DNA of 64,000 nucleotides from Actinernus sp. WN-2022 (GCA_030867875.1 JAOWCC010001634.1:135614365-135678364); one strand, 5' to 3'. Shown: positions 23,540-34,086, counted from the stretch's first letter. A program made the numbers and translations. The notes: generated from the sequence alone by a model not told the origin.

Positions 23540-24261
23540 AAAACTGTAAGGTCATACAATTATAACAAACCATAACAGTATAACAAGCTGCAATAAAGTG
23601 TTAAAGACCCTATATAAAAACATAATAAGGCTTTACATAGTGTTTCTAACAAGTAAGGTCTGTCACATCAGGTTAATGTCAACGTTTGTAACTACTTTGT
23701 TCTTTTTCTGGAATGTTACTTTAACAGCAGGTGGTAAAGTTAGAAGTGCTTCTGTCAGCAAATTGAGTTCAGTTTGGCTTTGATTAAGAACTTGCTTAAT
23801 TGCCTCGTCAAAGATAGTGAGACCAATTTTCTGATCATCATATACTTTCAAAATTGCTCCCGAGATGAAAATAAATTTTGAGCGGTTCAAAGTATCAAAT
23901 CTTGAGGTGTTTACATCTATAACAAACCATAACAAGGTGTGTATAGTGGTAATTAAAGGTGTGACATCATCATATAAAAAATACTTCAAAAATTCTGAAA
24001 AGCCACTAGTTAGACAGAAGGTACTTCTATTAGACTACTTGCAAAATTTCAAGTTGCAACAATAAAAATGTATTTAAAGTTCAAAATTCTGCCATACAAA
24101 GTCTCATATTTATCACTCAGTTGCAACGAGTTAGGGGTACCCTGGTTGCCAGGGGTTCGAGTTCGAGGAGCGGAGCGAAGCGACGAACCCCTGGGCTCGC
24201 GAGCTGCTAATCTCACTTTCATGTTGAGTATGCTAACGAGGGATTAAAATACCTCATCAAA
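22564..24261. repeat. Giant palindrome: 692-bp arms, 314-bp spacer
   Basis: The left arm 22564-23255 and right arm 23570-24261 have equal length and are near-identical inverted copies. One difference that I see changes Val to Gly in the mirrored 108-codon frame (22836-23162 plus, 23663-23989 minus). The spacer holds (TA)n tracts and a hammerhead-like core. The arms also include pieces of repeat family B (ACAAACCATAACAAGGTGTG). Confidence 0.9.
23429..23453 (+). ncRNA. Hammerhead-like core in palindrome spacer
   Basis: CTGATGA, then A, then stem GGCT-GAA-AGCC, then GAAACG. This matches the arrangement of Penelope-associated hammerheads but has one extra A between core and stem II, and stems I and III are very weak. 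Activity is doubtful. Confidence 0.45.
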
Positions 24262-24270
24262 CCGGTTTCC

Positions 24271-24720
24271 TTGTTTTTATTACGAACTTTCACGTGGAGC
24301 ACTGAACGCGGTGTTGAAATGTCAAAACAGATGGATCCCAGAGAGAATATGTTAAATGCTCTACAAACTCCGGTGAAAAGGCTAACTTGTTCTCCCAACG
24401 TTTCGTTAAAGAACATTTGTCAAACCTGCTCTATCAACATTCCAATTTCGGGTAGGGAAGACACAATATATAATTTCGAAGGCTCGAAGTCAGTTAAGGA
24501 AAAGCTTGGCGAGAGACTTTCCGGTGTTTTGAATATTTCCGTAGTCCAGGAAGATGTGCCCTCGAAAATCATCCGTTCAAAGTGTAAGAGAGAGCTGGAG
24601 AAGTCAATGGGTGATCTTCAGAGGTTTAAAGATCTGGCATTGAGCTCTGCCAACCGTTTGTTCAAGACTGGCGCGTGGGAAGCACAGCCAGAACATCTCT
24701 TCGCTTTATTTAGCTTATGA
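24271..24720 (+). CDS. Unrecognised 149-codon open frame beside the palindrome
   Basis: The longest plus-strand frame here that is not explained by satellite repeats or antisense to the transporter. From an internal Met (about codon 17) it reads MSKQMDPRENMLNALQTP, with a CQTC pair and a lysine/cysteine-rich stretch IIRSKCKRELEKSMGDLQR. The composition looks like protein, with a C-x2-C and a later Cys, loosely recalling zinc-finger-associated N-terminal domains. It could be an exon captured by, or belonging to, the adjacent inverted-repeat element. I cannot assign a function. Confidence 0.3.
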   Translation: MFLLRTFTWSTERGVEMSKQMDPRENMLNALQTPVKRLTCSPNVSLKNICQTCSINIPISGREDTIYNFEGSKSVKEKLGERLSGVLNISVVQEDVPSKIIRSKCKRELEKSMGDLQRFKDLALSSANRLFKTGAWEAQPEHLFALFSL

Positions 24721-24850
24721 TAGCTTCTTCTTGCACTGCTAATTCCTTGACGTTGGGAAATGCTTTTAAGGCAGAAGGAATTGCATTCCTGCACTCTCGC
24801 ATAAAGTTTGCTTCTTTGACTTCGCTCACCATTTTGATTTTGTCTGTCTC

Positions 24851-24916
24851 TAGCCTGCGTGCAGACGTTCTCTCTCCCTGCAAAAATCGGGAAAGAGAAC
24901 GTCTGCACGCAGGCTA
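24851..24916. mobile_element. Minimal 66-bp hairpin MITE
   Basis: The 28-bp arms TAGCCTGCGTGCAGACGTTC... and their complement have one mismatch and surround a 10-bp loop. The termini match the 390-bp foldback at 59623-60012 (TAGCCTGC.TGCAGACG), so this is probably an extreme internal-deletion derivative. Confidence 0.75.
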
Positions 24917-25171
24917 GTCTGTCTCTTATTAGTAGAGAAATCCGGTTTTCAAACTAGAGAAGCCGCTTGCTAAATCCAACCAATCGCGACCCTGTTAGCG
25001 TCATTGACCAATCAAATTAAGAGTACAGATTCTGTACTATTGAAAGTGAGATTCGTGCCTCGCGAGGCCAGAGGCTCGTTCAAATTACTTTCTTCCCCAG
25101 GCCCCTCTTAACTCTCTTTCGAGCCTCTGGAACCCAGGGTAAGTTAGGGGTGGACCATTAGAAATCCTGGG

Positions 25172-25271
25172 NNNNNNNNNNNNNNNNNNNNNNNNNNNNN
25201 NNNNNNNNNNNNNNNNNNNNNNNNNNNNNNNNNNNNNNNNNNNNNNNNNNNNNNNNNNNNNNNNNNNNNNN
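25172..25271. other. Assembly gap (100 N)
   Basis: Exactly 100 N, the usual placeholder for a gap of unknown length. It interrupts a minus-strand LINE reverse transcriptase just after the YADDT region. It also abuts one copy of a repeat (25149-25171) whose inverted partner lies at 26847-26873. Confidence 0.99.
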
Positions 25272-26530
25272 AAAGCCAGGCGATGTATACGAAACCAAGA
25301 GGCCAATTTGCCAAGTCATGATTTAAGCAATGTTCGATTTCATTGATAGAAGGACGGCTACAGTATATCACGGTGTCATCAGCGTACATGGTCACTTGGC
25401 AATGATCTACAGTAATAGGAGGATCATTGACGTAAACCAAGAACAAGAGAGGACCGAGAAGACTCCCTGTGGCACGCCAACTCCCACTGAGCACGAAAAG
25501 GACTGAGAGTCGCCTATTGCAGTTATCTGGTGTCGGTTATCAAGGTAGGAGGTAAACCAATTTACAACTTCACTGCAAGCACCAATGGCCTTGAGCTTTG
25601 TCAGCAAAAGGTTGTGGTCCACAGTCACAAAAGCCTTGGACAGGTCTAAGAATACTGCACCAGTCACCTTGCCATTGTCCATGTGTTGTAGAATGTTGTC
25701 AGTGAAGTGTGCTAAGCCAATTTCAGTAGATAACCTCGGGCGGAAACCAAACTGATTAGGTGTGAGGATTTTCTCTTACGAGACGGATAGCCGTAGAGTT
25801 GTTGATGTACAGCCCTTTCAAGAATCTTATTTACAGCAGGTAAAATATAATTGTGATAGGCCTGTCAGTTGTTAAAATCAGAGCGATCGCCGGATTTAAA
25901 CAGGGCGGTAACTTTTCCTTGTTTCCAGATGGCTGGGAAAATACTTGAGTCCAGAGAACGATTAAACAGTTTGGTTAAAACTGGTCAGGAGTCATACACA
26001 CAGCCGAGTCATTTAGTAGCCTCGAGCTGATTCGGTCTAAACCAATAGCTTTGTTTGTTTTCAAACCTCTTAATTGTTTAAAAACAAAGCTCTTGGAAAT
26101 GTTCGAAAAGCGAAAGACAATTTCACTGTTATTTGTCTTAGCTGGAGTAATGATGTCAATGGCGCCGACCAGAGATTGCAACTTTGCTGCTAACAAAGGT
26201 CTGATCGATCGACGCTGGCTCTGTTAACTGTACTCCATCAGATTTAGATTGGATAAAGGTCGGCTGAGAGCCATTATTAGATCTTATTACGGCAAGTCAA
26301 TCATTTATAGTTTTCCATAGAGCACCTGAATTTCTTTGTTTTGTCTAATCAGATCTTTATAGTAATTTGCTTTACATTCCTTGACTTGTTTATTTACTTT
26401 GAGCCGCAGTTTTTTTGTAACGAGCCCAGTGATGTGAAGAATTTAATTTGATCGCCTTAGAATGCATATAGTTCCGGTCTTTCATTGCTTGGCTCCGATT
26501 CAGGCCAAATCAAAAATGCATACCCCAAGA
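25272..26530 (-). mobile_element. LINE reverse transcriptase fragment, cut by the assembly gap
   Basis: In minus-strand order it contains a lysine-rich linker (LRLKVNKQVKECKANYYKD, about 26350-26420), FRFSNISKSFVFKQLRGLK, NQFGFRPRLSTEIGLAHFT, FLDLSKAFVTVDH, GVPQG and VTMYADDTVIY. These are RT motifs 1-5 of a jockey/CR1-type non-LTR element. Two or more frameshifts break it. The gap lies right after the YADD motif, so the thumb and 3' end are missing. Confidence 0.85.
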
Positions 26531-26846
26531 TTTCATTGTCCATGATGTTTTGCACAAGACAATACATGAAAATATTTCTATGTGCTCGAAATTACTGGCA
26601 CAGACTCTGTAATCTTTGAGAATGTGAACATTGAAGTTTACTCAATGAAACCTGACGTTAAACTCGGTTGCAAAAACTGCTGGCATCAGAGAATATTTTG
26701 AGGCTATTAAGGTCAGTTGATATTTCCATGACAACAGTGACTAAACTATTTTTATGAAGGTTGGGGAGGTTGTTTTCATCTGGAAATACCTGAAAATCAG
26801 TTACACAGACTGTGTGGGTAATCTTTAGAACCCCCCCCCCCCCCCT

Positions 26847-26873
26847 CCCAGGATTTCTAATGGTCCACCCCTT
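26847..26873 (-). repeat. Inverted partner of the repeat at 25149-25171
   Basis: CCCAGGATTTCTAATGGTCC is the reverse complement of the sequence that runs into the assembly gap, and the next bases ACCCC are also mirrored. A poly-C run at 26831-26846 precedes it. Confidence 0.8.
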
Positions 26874-27232
26874 AGAATGGAGTGAAACATTTGTATGGGA
26901 GAATTTTTCCACTTAAAAGCCCATATATCATCCGTTTTTTTTTGCTCTAACGGTCTCATATTTCCTGGGACCTCCTTTTTATATAACAGTTCCTAATAAA
27001 GTGGTTTTGGTGTATCAAATCTGTAATAATTTTTTGTGACGTCATCACTGTCTGCATGACTCCATAACAAACTTGTAACAAGGTGTTGAATTACCCTATA
27101 TCATTATGACGTCACGGCTTGTTTATGAGGGGGACAGAATCAACTTGAACAATATAATTTTGAACTAAATCTGCTCTGCTGAGGAAAATTTAACTTCGAA
27201 TTGTCATGTTTCCAGATATCAGCTGTATCAAT

Positions 27233-29532
27233 AATAATAATAATAATAATAGATTTATATAGCGCTGTTTCTTCGAAAATCCAAAAGCGCTTTACATTCT
27301 GTAAAAACATATTAAAACTATCACCACTGATGTAGTTAACTATGATAAGATTAAAAATATATCTATATATAAAAAACATACGAATAAAAATATTAAGATT
27401 AATAAACAGAAGAATAAATAAATTTAAAATTACATCATGAATAGTATGCGCGCTTAAAAAGAAATGTTTTAATGGAACTTTTAAAATCAGTCAAAGATTG
27501 AATAATCCTTATGTTTTCTGGTAGATTATTCCATAAGGACGGCGCCGTAACTGAAAAAGCTCTGCGACCATAGGACTCTAAATTGTACTTAGGAATAACT
27601 AAATAATTTTTGGTAGCAGAGCGTAGTGACCGTTTCGGAACATATGGAGTTAAAAGTTCATTAAGATAAAAAGGTGCCATATTATTTAAAGCCTTAAATG
27701 TCAGTAGTAAAATCTTAAAGTCAACCCTCTCTGCTACGGGCAACCAGTGCAATTCCTTCATAATAGGACTGATATGTTCATATTTGCGTGAGTACGTGAG
27801 AAGTCGTGCAGCCGAGTTTTGAACATACTGTAGTCTCTTCATTGAGTCCCTTGGCAAACCTGATAACAGGGAGTTACAGTAATCAAGTTTAGATGAAATA
27901 AATGTTTCTAAGATGGAAGAATGCCGTTTTACTTATTGAGTTTACTTGTTTCTGCATAGACAAGGTATCATCGAACCAAACACCAATGTTTTTGGCGAAC
28001 TTAGATGAGTGTATTAGCTCATCTGCAACATAAATCAAATCAAGAGCAACTTGAGGACGATGACGAGCATTAAGCACAAGCAGCTCAGACTTATCATTGT
28101 TAAGCTTTAACTTATTTAATGTCATCCAGTTGTTGATATCCCTGCCGGACACAATCTTCTACTAGAGACTTGGCACGCATGGTTTCACCAGAAACTGACG
28201 GCTGAAATGATATGTAAATCTGGGTATCGTCTGCATACATATGGTAAGACATATTGTGTCGCTTAATGATGTCCCCAAGAGGTGCCGTATATAACAAGTA
28301 CATGATGGGACCGAGCACAGATCCTTGTGGAACTCCACAAGTGAGATCACGACTAGATGACCGTTCCTTGTCAATACAGACAAATTGAGTACGATCTGAA
28401 AGGTATGAACGGATCCACTCAAGAGCTTTACCCTTAATCCCAAAGCGACAACTAAGTCTGTTGAGAAGTATGTGGTGGTCAACAGTATCGAATGCTGCAG
28501 AGAGATCTAACAATAGAAGATCAAGTCTCAAGTCTCAAGTCTCAAGTGAGATCACGACTAGATGACCGTTCCTTGTCAATACAGACAAATTGAGTACGAT
28601 CTGAAAGGTATGAACGGATCCACTCAAGAGCTTTACCCTTAATCCCAAAGCGACAACTAAGTCTGTTGAGAAGTATGTGGTGGTCAACAGTATCGAATGC
28701 TGCAGAGAGATCTAACAATAGAAGTATGACGCAACCATGCTCATCTATGGCACGGAGAATATCATTGTGGACTCTCACCAGTGCCGTTTCCGTACTGTGA
28801 CCGGCCTTATAAGCTGATTGGAATAGCTCACTCAAATGTTTCTCATCAAGATGACAGTTTAACCGCACAGCAACTACCTTTTCAGTAGCTTTGGAGATAA
28901 ATCTCTAATTTGAAATCGGTCTGAAGCTAGAGAACTCCTCGTGATCCATAGTGGCTTTCTTGATAGTGGGTGACAAAACAGCTTCTTTAAACTTGCTAGG
29001 CACAACAGCACTTGCAAACGACAGGTTCACAATCCTAGTAACAATCGGTAATAGCACCCCAGAGCAGTCTTTGAAAACACCACCAGTAATAGGATCAAGG
29101 ATACATGATTTCATCATTGAAGTTCTAAGTAGGGTAGATAACTCATCAGCAGTTGTAGGAGTAAATACACATAGCTCGTGTTCGAGAGACCTGTCAGTGC
29201 CCTGATGTGCATCAGCAATATGTGTAGCTATTGGAGTAAGACCATCTCTAATCACCCGTACCTTATTAACAAAGAAATCAATAAACTTGTTAGCAAGGTC
29301 ACGGGCACTGTCGCACGAGGGTAATCTCTTAGCTGTCTTGAGGCTCAACATCTTCTCAATAGCACTGAACAGGACCTTCTGATTTGAGCTATTCTCTTCT
29401 ATAAGTGTAGAGTAGAATTTCATTTTCGAGTCATGGATCAACTTGTTAACTAGGTTGCACTGTTCAACGTACATCTCTCTATTTACGGTTAGTCCTTTCG
29501 CACGCCATGCACGCTCAAGTTTACGTCTCTTG
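27233..29532 (-). mobile_element. 5'-truncated LINE, reverse transcriptase copy
   Basis: From 5' to 3' on the minus strand the element has a basic linker region (KRRKLERAWRAKGLTVNREM), [72 protein letters not shown], and a C-terminal domain with YVQNSAARLL and APSLWNNLPENIR ending at 27435. This is a CR1/L2-like RT. The endonuclease is absent because of 5' truncation. The 3' end is an (AAT)n tail at 27231-27250. ATCAAT flanks both sides (27227-27232, 29533-29538) and is present once in the empty MITE-A copy. A 182-bp internal direct duplication disrupts the RT. Confidence 0.9.
28338..28724 (-). repeat. 182-bp direct duplication inside the LINE RT
   Basis: 28338-28519 is repeated at 28543-28724 with no difference visible by eye. 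A 23-bp spacer made of (AAGTCTC)n repeats separates the copies. The duplicated stretch encodes the RT segment around [12 protein letters not shown] through ERSSSRDLT. Confidence 0.9.
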
Positions 29533-30330
29533 ATCAATGTTTATCCCACAATATTTACTGTATTTGGTGGCTGTTACCGCTATTCTACGTTCTACAAAAT
29601 ACATTTGATAGCGATTTCCTTTGTGTTGCTCTTTTGTCCCGCTCCCACGACCGTGATCCTTAGCGTTTAAACAATATATTGTTTTGATTTGACGTCATAA
29701 TGATATAGGTCAATTGCTTACATAAAACCTGTGTAAGGTCATACATACTGTATATAACAAACCATAACAAGGTGTGTATAACAAACTGTAACCAGGTGTG
29801 AAAAACTTTATAATATATAAACAAACTATAATGTAGAAAAGACCTTATACGTAATCATCACTCTAGCTCCGTAGAGAGGTTTCTTTTCTCGTCCAGTACA
29901 GTAGACCGATCTAGTAATTGAAAGAAGCCTTGTAAACCTTTCATTCGACTGATTTGACATCCTTTGAATGCTGCGGTAAGTAATATTTGCAAATTTAGTG
30001 AAATTCATTGTCAAAGTACTTACCAAAACGAATCTTTTCCAATCAACAACGTGGCAGTTCAGCAAAAGCAGTCACATGAGGTAGCGATCGGGCATTAGTT
30101 CGTAAGATGTCGACTTTTTATTGCTGTGTTATGATTGGATGTCGATACTCTCGAGTTTTGTACGAATTCATCTTGTTAGCTTTTATTGGTTCCGAACATG
30201 AGCCGAAGATATCCATTGTACATTGTACTTAACAAACATCGGAAGTGTGTATGACAACAGTCAAGCGCAGTAGACACAAAAATGGGTGTTGCGAGTTTCT
30301 AGTTGCGAGTTGTATGTTTAACCCGGGAGG

Positions 30331-30372
30331 GTGGGGGGGGGGGGGGGGGGGGGGGGGGGGGAGGGGAGGGAC
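30331..30372 (+). repeat. Poly-G run in dispersed repeat
   Basis: A run of more than 25 G is followed by AGGGACTCCCATATATGG. This is the same class of G/C-run-bordered repeat as at 3763-3927 and 31370-31452. Confidence 0.7.
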
Positions 30373-30536
30373 TCCCATATATGGACTATACGGAGATGAT
30401 CCGCTGGACAGGGTATGGTTTTTCGAGTTTCTGATCTTAGTCGACAGAGGGTATGATATTTATCTAGTGCAGGAGCGTCCATCTCCCATTGAACCTATAT
30501 GTCACAGCGCGTTAGATTTTCAGGCTATATTTAAAC

Positions 30537-30926
30537 AGGAGCCCATTACCAGGAGCGTTCCTCTGTTATGGGTTAGGTCCCCAGCACAGAGGTAGATGAG
30601 GCTATTTTTAGATTCGAAGTTCACGCGAAAAGAGGTCGCCGCCATGTTGGTGCCCTTAAACAATAGATCCCTCGTTAGCTTCTTTTGTTGGGGCACCAAC
30701 ATTTGAATCTCTGGGGATTGAGTGAAAACCAGCAATTCGAATTCTCGCGTTGAAAGTGAGAAGAATGATAATGAGAAGTAATGTTAGCTATCTGATTGGC
30801 TAAGAATAGCCTACCTTTGTTTTTTTCGCGCGAAACGCAATGCTAAAAATAGCCTCATCTACCTCTGTGCTGGGGTACAGACACAGTGGGGAAGATGGAC
30901 GCTCCTGGTAATGGGCTCCTGATTTA
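30537..30926. mobile_element. Foldback element, ~390 bp
   Basis: The outer arm AGGAGCCCATTACCAGGAGC is mirrored at 30900-30924. The inner arm CCCCAGCACAGAGGTAGATG plus AGGCTATTTTTA (30580-30611) is mirrored at 30843-30875. Related GGACGCTCC...GGCTCCTG blocks recur at about 30475 and 31180. Confidence 0.75.
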
Positions 30927-31369
30927 GACTAGTTTTTCGCGCGAAAAACTCAAAGCCAATCAGTGATTAGTTTGATTAGCCTATCAGAACTCGCCAAATT
31001 ATTGCACTCTTGAAGTTCTAAAACGTAAACATGGCGGATGAAGAAGTGCCAAGCGAAGATTCAACAAAAAGCCTTATTGGATTATGCGGACCGTTACGGA
31101 AAGAGCTTTATTCGTGGGAAAACGAAGTTAAAAATAGCCGGCAAATCTAACGTGCTGTGACACATATCCATACTAGATGGACGCTCCGGGAAATGGCTCC
31201 TGGCTAGTGCCGTTATTTAGTCTAGTGCTTGCTGAAGACTTATTTAGTTATGACCCATTATACAAGATCACAATAAACACTCACATCCAAGGATAGATAA
31301 TTTGTTATTTGTCTTATAGAGGGAAAATGTTAACACTTTGTCTTGAATAGGGTATGGAAAGTTGAGTTT

Positions 31370-31452
31370 TTTTGTCTTAAACAGGGTAAGGGTTTCAGAG
31401 CCCCAGTGGCACACCCCTACCCAACTTTGGGAGGAGTACCCCCCCCCCCCCC
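31370..31452. repeat. Dispersed repeat ending in poly-C
   Basis: A relative of 3763-3927, with GGCACACCCCTACCCAACTT followed by a C-run at 31439-31452. Confidence 0.55.
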
Positions 31453-31835
31453 GATTTTTAAACGGTAGGGTTAGGATTTGGATTAGCGGTGATGTATTTA
31501 TAAAACCCAAAATTAGTGACTAGCTCTAAAAACCCTAAATTAGTTAGCCACCCGTTGTTGACGGTTAGGTTATTTTATAATGTAGGGTTAGGATTTGCAC
31601 TGATTAGTTCATATATATAGGGGGAACGAAGAAGCATGTGTTGTTTAGTGATCTAGCCCTAAAAACTCATATTAGTGACTAGCTCTAAACACCATAAATT
31701 CAGTGAGCTAAATGAGTGAGCACCCGTTGTTGACGGTTAGGGTATTTTTAAATTGTAGGGTTAGGATTTTGGATTCGCAACTAGTAACTTCATGACTAGC
31801 ATATTTCCCACACTCCTAAAAAATGAGAGTTTTTG

Positions 31836-32257
31836 TGCCAGAATCACCAAAGCGGTCCAAAATTTTCCCGACCCTACCCTAAACGATGCAAATCGCCTTT
31901 CCTCATGGGGGGACCCCCAAGCGTAAAATTATACGAAACTGGCGGTTACAGACTAATTTGGAATTTGGAACTCGTCAATCAGAGGACCAAGACAGTGGGC
32001 TGGGGTCTTCACCGAGTGTTATGACAGTTCCACGTGAGAAATTTTCGCGAGTTCCAAATTCAAAATTAGTCTGTAACCGCCAGTTTCGATAAAAGCCTAG
32101 TAATGGTCTCTCTGATTGGCGATATATTTGTTTCCGTTCCTCGAGCGGAAGTATAATTTAACGCTTGAGGATCCCCCATGAAAAAAGGCGATTTGCATCG
32201 TTTTGGGTAGGGTCGGGAAAATTTTGGACCGCTTTGGTCATTCTGGTTCTTACAGAT
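31836..32257. mobile_element. Foldback element, ~420 bp
   Basis: The left arm has AGCGGTCCAAAATTTTCCCG, then GACCCTACCC and GATGCAAATCGCCTTT, and an inner AACTGGCGGTTACAGACTAA block. All are mirrored at the right (about 32050-32085 and 32185-32250). No coding. Confidence 0.8.
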
Positions 32258-33224
32258 CATTGGAAGGTCGCGCTTTTTGGGTCTCGAGGAGGCAGTTTGG
32301 CGATGATAAATTTGATGGATTTTCCTAAATCTCTGGTCAGATGTTGCTTGATAACTATTCCCTCCTGTGCCGAAAGCTGAATAGCGAGCGAGGAAGAAAA
32401 GTGCCGATTTTTGGGTGATCTTTGAGGTAAGTCAGTGCTTTGGCGAGGTCGAGTTGCCTACCTTGTAAATTGTTTTAGAGCCTAGGCCAACGGTCAAAAT
32501 TTCGAATCCTAATAAACTGCTTTAGAAGGCCCCAAATCGCCAAAAAACCACTCACACAACTTCATTAAGTATCAATCTTTTATTATTGAAGATTCATTTC
32601 GTAGGAATCGGAAAAGAGAATTCACACGAAGCAATTATCTAAACTCTTCTGAGATAGTTATGAAACTAATCGATAAACCACAGGTAACCCAACAGACTAA
32701 TAAGCGGGAAATATACGTCGAGTCTGGGAAGCCTGTGATACAAAAAAAAAATGCATACGTTCGTATTTTCACTTTCAGTGAAAACCGGTTGAGTGGCGAA
32801 AACCCGAGGGTGGCTCGAAACCAAAGATCCTCGAAAGCTAAGACCCTAGAGGGGGTATTAGTTTTCAAGAAATCGGAAACTAAGACACGATCCTTCGTTT
32901 TAGAGGGTCTTAGGTTTCGGGACACCCGAAAACTTGTAGATGAAGAAGAATTGATAGGAGCAAGCCGAAAGAAGACTTGTTTCCAATAAAGCTTAGATGG
33001 AAACCATGTCAGACGGTGACTATATATATAGCTCTGACTCGCTTGAATCCATCAAACTGGGATAAAATCGGTTCAGATACAATATATATTATATATAAAG
33101 CACATTATTTACATTTTACTCCCATCGCTATTTATTTTAATGTAGGTAGAAATGAACAAAATACAACATGGAATTTTTTCTCTCTCAATTTTCACCTTTT
33201 ATTTCTCTTCGAGCCTAGTCTGGC

Positions 33225-33700
33225 ACCCAGGGTACATAACACTAGGCACTACCAGATCCTCTTCGGAGAGATCCACATCGCTATAGCACTTTGCTCACAT
33301 CTCCAGCTCCCACACGTGTTAGCGTGGTGGCTGGGGTTTAAAGCAGCTTTTAGTTCGCCCTTGCAGTAACCAGATTCTGAGGCCTATGATCTTTAGTGAG
33401 GCTGATGGTCTTGGGGGCTATGCCATGCTGATGAGTCCTAACAAGGATGAAACAGCTGTACATGGTTGCCACGGGTAATAAGATGTGAGCATGCGTGTTA
33501 GACGCTAGCTACGTCATAGCGTGTGTTGGGTAGTGCCATGTGCAACGTGCTTGGTTTACACAACACTAGGCAATCGTTGGGCGACTGGCCTCGCTATGAT
33601 ACCATTGTTACCAAGCTTACTCCCGCCGGGCATGAGATATGATGGTACAAACATTACCAGATAAACATATTGGAATCAGCCAGTTTATTTGTGCTCGATT
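33225..33700 (+). mobile_element. Probable non-autonomous retroelement carrying the hammerhead
   Basis: Non-coding DNA surrounds the ribozyme. ACACTAGGCA occurs on both sides (about 33239 and 33566). I could not find a second hammerhead or certain target duplications, so the limits are approximate. Small hammerhead-bearing retroelements are established in animals, and assignment here is inference from the ribozyme. Confidence 0.45.
33416..33470 (+). ncRNA. Type I hammerhead ribozyme
   Basis: The catalytic core is complete: CTGATGA (33428-33434), stem II GTCC/GGAT closing a TAACAA loop (33435-33448), GAAA (33449-33452). Stem III is ACA/TGT around a 2-nt GC loop. The triplet GTA (33458-33460) is at the expected cleavage position. 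Stem I is CCATG (33423-33427) with CATGG (33461-33465), extended beyond an internal loop by GGC/GCC (33416-33418, 33468-33470). The very short stem III and open stem I match the metazoan retroelement (retrozyme/schistosome-type) class, which often acts as a dimer. The first stem II pair is a G-U wobble. Confidence 0.85.
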
Positions 33701-34086
33701 GAAAACATGGTAAGTGTCACATATCAATCAACTCTTCAAACTTGAACTGATTAACGGTATTCCTTATATTTAGACCTTGTTCCACAACGGCGAATCTTCT
33801 ATAAATAACAGATAAATGCTACCGTGTTAACGAGCATGCCAAGATTAGCAATGGTGATAGCATAAAATGTTATAAGGTATATCGATATTTCAAAATATAG
33901 AGTTTTTTTATTTTTTTTATGGAAACTAGCCTCGTTTTCGTGATTTTTCCTGTATTTAACTGATGACAACAACTGCAGCACTCTAAAACTACTATGGTAT
34001 GCTTTAATATAGCCGGCATCCACTTTATCAAATATCCTAGGCTCTTTTGGCATTAGTAGCCATATTGGAATAGGGTCCATGGTGTT

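Larger units (their letters stand above)
26876..29850. mobile_element. Three-level nest: family B, then MITE-A, then LINE
   Basis: Family B (26876-27088 and 29717-29850) is split by MITE-A (27089-29716), itself split by a LINE. Uninterrupted copies of both hosts exist at 21880-22320 and 12740-13076, so the insertion order can be read directly. Confidence 0.85.

Noticed and set aside
28951..29205. Plus-strand 84-codon frame
   Set aside because: Antisense shadow of the LINE on the minus strand.
32660..32989. 109-codon plus-strand frame with an overlapping 96-codon antisense frame
   Set aside because: Repetitive composition, no recognised motif, and both strands equally open. No reason to prefer either as a gene.
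33955..33975. CTGATGACAACAACTG as a hammerhead core
   Set aside because: No GAAA partner or stem II nearby.
33799..34080. Candidate missing last exon of the choline transporter
   Set aside because: Minus-strand frame of 93 codons in the right direction, but no splice acceptor at its start and no convincing similarity to a CHT tail.
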